Source of the DNA: a virus
Direction: 5' to 3' (one strand)
IMG/VR virus record: IMGVR_UViG_3300009285_000958
Coordinates: 1 to 47,812 of that record
Length of the DNA stretch: 47,812 nt
In this document: one piece after another, positions 45,537 through 47,812 of the stretch
Layout: each line of letters begins with the position of its first letter
Numbering within the stretch: position 1 is the first letter of the stretch
Made by a program: the position numbers and the translations under genes
The notes under the pieces: generated by a model
The model's input: the letters and a program-made list of their open reading frames with translations, nothing else
Told to the model about the DNA's origin: nothing
The model's database searches: none

Positions 45537-47812
45537 GGTTCGGATGTACCTGAGATTCTTGCGCGTACTTCATCAGGTCCTTCGTTCGCTTCTGGATTAG
45601 CTTCCTATACTCAGCTCTGATCTCCTGCCGCTCCTCCGCATCCAGGTTTCGGTCGCGCAACTGCGTCGTCATCCGCCTTTTCTCGGCCTGAATCTCGAAG
45701 CGCATGCGCTTGATGTTTTCGGCCCTGGCCAGTTCTGGGTTAATCGGATAGAGGTTGACGCCGAACAGTCTGAGCATCGCCTGGCCCTCGGTGTCCTTGA
45801 TCTGGCCGTGCTTATCCACGGTATCGTTCAGGGCACCGTACATGTGGCCCGCGAAGCCGTAGTTCGTCAGCCACGTTGGCATCGCCATGCTGTAGATGTA
45901 GCCCATGAGCGCCGCTGCCTGCCTTGCCGGCGGGTCAAACTCGTTGACGATTTCCTTCTTCGAGAACGGATCTTTGTTCGTTTTGATCGCGGCGATAATA
46001 TCTGGAAGCGGACCACCCAAGAGCCCGGACCCTTGCATGGCATCGCCGAATTCGCCCTTGGCGAGATTGCTCCCGATCTCTGTCCACATCGTCCACGGCA
46101 GGAAGTATCCGAAATCCATCGCCATCCACCGGCCTTTGTCGTCCTTGGCCGGCAAGAAGTAGGCATGACCGCGCTCCTGCATCCACTTAGGCAGGGCTTT
46201 CTTCAGTTTGTCCACGTCGTCATCGTCAACATCCGCCATGCCGGCCACCATCGCCGTCAATATGAACGGCAGGGCAACGTAGGGCGCAAAACGCAGCGGG
46301 TGATGCGTGGCGACTTCCAGCATTCTCGGCAGCGCCTTAAAATAAAACGTGATAAACGGCGCTCCAATCGGGGCGTTTCTCAGGTAGCGCATGCTCGGCG
46401 TGACCAGGCTGTAATCGAACAGCCACTTCTGCGCTTCCATGATCGCTTTTTCTTCGGTCGCCCCTTTCTTCATGGAGTCGATGATCTTGGCCGTCTTGAA
46501 AAGGGCTTCCGAGAACTGGTACACGTCGCCGGTGAACGACATGACCTTGGCCCCTAGATTCTTTGCCGTTGCAAGGCTGAACGCATCGGCACCTCTAGCC
46601 TGAAGGTCAAGGAACTCGCGCTCGACCCTGAACAACTCTTGCGACGAGAACGTGCTTTCCGTGACGCCGTATTTCTTGGCGATCTGCCAGTATTGCCCGT
46701 TGGTCCTGATGTCCTTGACCGCCTCGATGATGCGCGGCAAAATCATGTGGAACCGAACCCCGGACAGATGAAGCAAAATGCCGTTGCTGATGACGTTGCG
46801 AATCTGTGCCGGCGGGTTGGCTGCCACCTTTGACCACTTCCACAATTGCGTCATTTTGGTGGCGAGCCCGCCGTTCCCCAATACCTTCTCGGCCAGGCTG
46901 GCATCCGTGAGGGATATTCTCGCGCTGCCCACGATGTCATCGAAGATTTCCCGGCGAACGATGAGGCCGCGCATTTCCCCGTAGCGCGGCGCGTCCGGGA
47001 TCTGCTGCCAGTCGTTCGGAACTCCTGAATAGTTTTCAAGGGCAACGTCAGCGGTCTCGTCCATGCGATCGGCAATGGCTTGCGCAGCTACCCGGTTCTC
47101 TGCGGTGTAGTGCAGGGCTTGGCGTCGAATGCTTTTGGCGGTTTGCTTCAGGTAGAACGGGGTGACTTGGCGCCCTTCCCATTCCACCATCGACATCGGC
47201 AGTACCCAATCTTGTACCGTGGAGATTTCCTTCAGCCAGTCCAAAAGCACCACGTCGCGCATCTGCGTTCCGTAGGATTTACTGACCAGATAGGCGGGGT
47301 CCGTGATCTCGCCCAGGATCAACTTGCGCACGTCCTCGGGGATGTCTTTGCGGGCCTTCAGGTAGCCCATGTTGCTCGGCTTCTTCCCTGACCCAAGGGC
47401 GGAAATGGCGTCGTCGTCCAGCAAGTGCTTGAGGTAGATCCTCGGCAGGTATTCGCCCTTGTGGGCCTCGAACACTTCCCGCGCCAGGAGCCCGCGCTCG
47501 ACCAGCTTTTCGCCTACAGCCATCAAGGTATTCTTGGCGGCAACCGCCTTCTCACGCAGGGCCGCGTCCTTGATGATCTCCGGGCTGGCGTCCTTGGTCG
47601 TCAGAAAGGCGTACACGTCCGGGGCTGCGTCACCGGCGTCCTTGAAGGCTGTGTATAGGGCGTGCGTTTCCTCGCCCACTGAGGCCAGTTTGCCGAGCGC
47701 TAGGTAGCGTTTCGTGAGGTAGTCTTCCTGATTCGGCAGCGTGCCAAGCGGCGACATGGCATCCAGCTTGTTGACGATGGCCTTTGTCCAGCCAACTGCG
47801 CGTTCGGGCAGG
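45514..47812 (-). CDS. C-terminal part of a very large polyvalent/internal virion protein (partial)
   Basis: The frame is open through the right edge (at least 766 codons; MSPLG at 47757 is only an internal Met). The middle has WKWSKVAANPPAQIRNVISN and GILLHLSGVRFHM, matching large polyvalent protein-associated domains (LPD38-like) in DarB-type phage proteins. A membrane-like SLRFAPYVALPF/ILTAMVAGMADVD segment and GAPFITFYFKALPRMLEVAT follow. The C-terminus is a basic coiled coil (KRMRFEIQAEKRRMTTQLRD). Such proteins are injected with the DNA and include antirestriction modules. It converges with the early plus-strand operon. Confidence 0.75.
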   Translation of the reverse strand, partial: LPERAVGWTKAIVNKLDAMSPLGTLPNQEDYLTKRYLALGKLASVGEETHALYTAFKDAGDAAPDVYAFLTTKDASPEIIKDAALREKAVAAKNTLMAVGEKLVERGLLAREVFEAHKGEYLPRIYLKHLLDDDAISALGSGKKPSNMGYLKARKDIPEDVRKLILGEITDPAYLVSKSYGTQMRDVVLLDWLKEISTVQDWVLPMSMVEWEGRQVTPFYLKQTAKSIRRQALHYTAENRVAAQAIADRMDETADVALENYSGVPNDWQQIPDAPRYGEMRGLIVRREIFDDIVGSARISLTDASLAEKVLGNGGLATKMTQLWKWSKVAANPPAQIRNVISNGILLHLSGVRFHMILPRIIEAVKDIRTNGQYWQIAKKYGVTESTFSSQELFRVEREFLDLQARGADAFSLATAKNLGAKVMSFTGDVYQFSEALFKTAKIIDSMKKGATEEKAIMEAQKWLFDYSLVTPSMRYLRNAPIGAPFITFYFKALPRMLEVATHHPLRFAPYVALPFILTAMVAGMADVDDDDVDKLKKALPKWMQERGHAYFLPAKDDKGRWMAMDFGYFLPWTMWTEIGSNLAKGEFGDAMQGSGLLGGPLPDIIAAIKTNKDPFSKKEIVNEFDPPARQAAALMGYIYSMAMPTWLTNYGFAGHMYGALNDTVDKHGQIKDTEGQAMLRLFGVNLYPINPELARAENIKRMRFEIQAEKRRMTTQLRDRNLDAEERQEIRAEYRKLIQKRTKDLMKYAQESQVHPNLRTGARQ

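Overview
The window is tailed-phage DNA (free phage or prophage interior). It contains a portal, large and small terminase subunits, an HK97-fold-type capsid protein, tail fibre and tailspike genes, a Gram-negative lysis cassette and a recombination/early region. I recognise no bacterial housekeeping genes and no integrase. GC-rich sequence, a lipoprotein, a twin-arginine signal, a BTLCP peptidase and the phage families present suggest a proteobacterial host, perhaps a betaproteobacterium; that host call is inference. Both window edges cut genes. The very long portal, a GroES-like gene and a large polyvalent virion protein fit a podovirus-like plan, but no tail-tube or sheath gene is visible to prove the morphotype.

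Layout. (1) Minus strand, about 24.9 kb down to 1: late genes. In transcription order these are a small conserved protein, a SprT-like peptidase, a split helix-turn-helix/metallophosphoesterase pair, two nucleotide-metabolism-like genes, the lysis cassette (GH19 endolysin, small membrane protein, lipoprotein, BTLCP peptidase, DUF1353, holin), several small genes, TerS, TerL, portal, lysozyme-like protein, GroES-like co-chaperonin, scaffold, decoration protein, capsid, terminator, tailspike, minor structural proteins and tail fibres. A two-gene moron (9795-10520) lies inside it on the plus strand. (2) 24.9-25.3 kb: a noncoding stretch with a tRNA-Met and strong hairpins just downstream of a Q-like antiterminator gene, the expected place for a Q-controlled late leader. 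(3) Minus strand 25.3-31.0 kb: early genes from a Cro-like repressor through a replication-like protein, DUF1367, an HNH nuclease, a DUF1064 nuclease and a methyltransferase remnant to the Q-like gene. (4) 30.99-31.07 kb: a divergent control region with three operator palindromes and two face-to-face promoters. (5) Plus strand 31.1-45.5 kb: RecT/exonuclease recombination module, a DUF6745 cassette, a C5-cytosine methyltransferase, many small zinc-finger or coiled proteins, an ASCH protein, a helicase-methyltransferase fusion and two GNAT/Mom-like proteins. (6) Minus strand from the right edge to 45514: the C-terminal part of a very large polyvalent virion protein, convergent with the early genes.

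Genes are tightly coupled. Most neighbours overlap by ATGA, GTGA, TTGA or TGATG, and I used this to choose starts. Several plus-strand genes instead start in a recurring A-rich context (AAGACAAATG) with no clear Shine-Dalgarno.

The most unusual points are the plus-strand cluster at 36.9-45.2 kb that looks like a DNA-modification or counter-defence island, a degenerate tRNA fused to the 5' end of a Mom-like gene, an 8-bp tandem repeat that breaks a methyltransferase exactly at its catalytic motif, a Tat-signal protein carrying a capsid-like segment, and a small gene pair with a noncanonical start.
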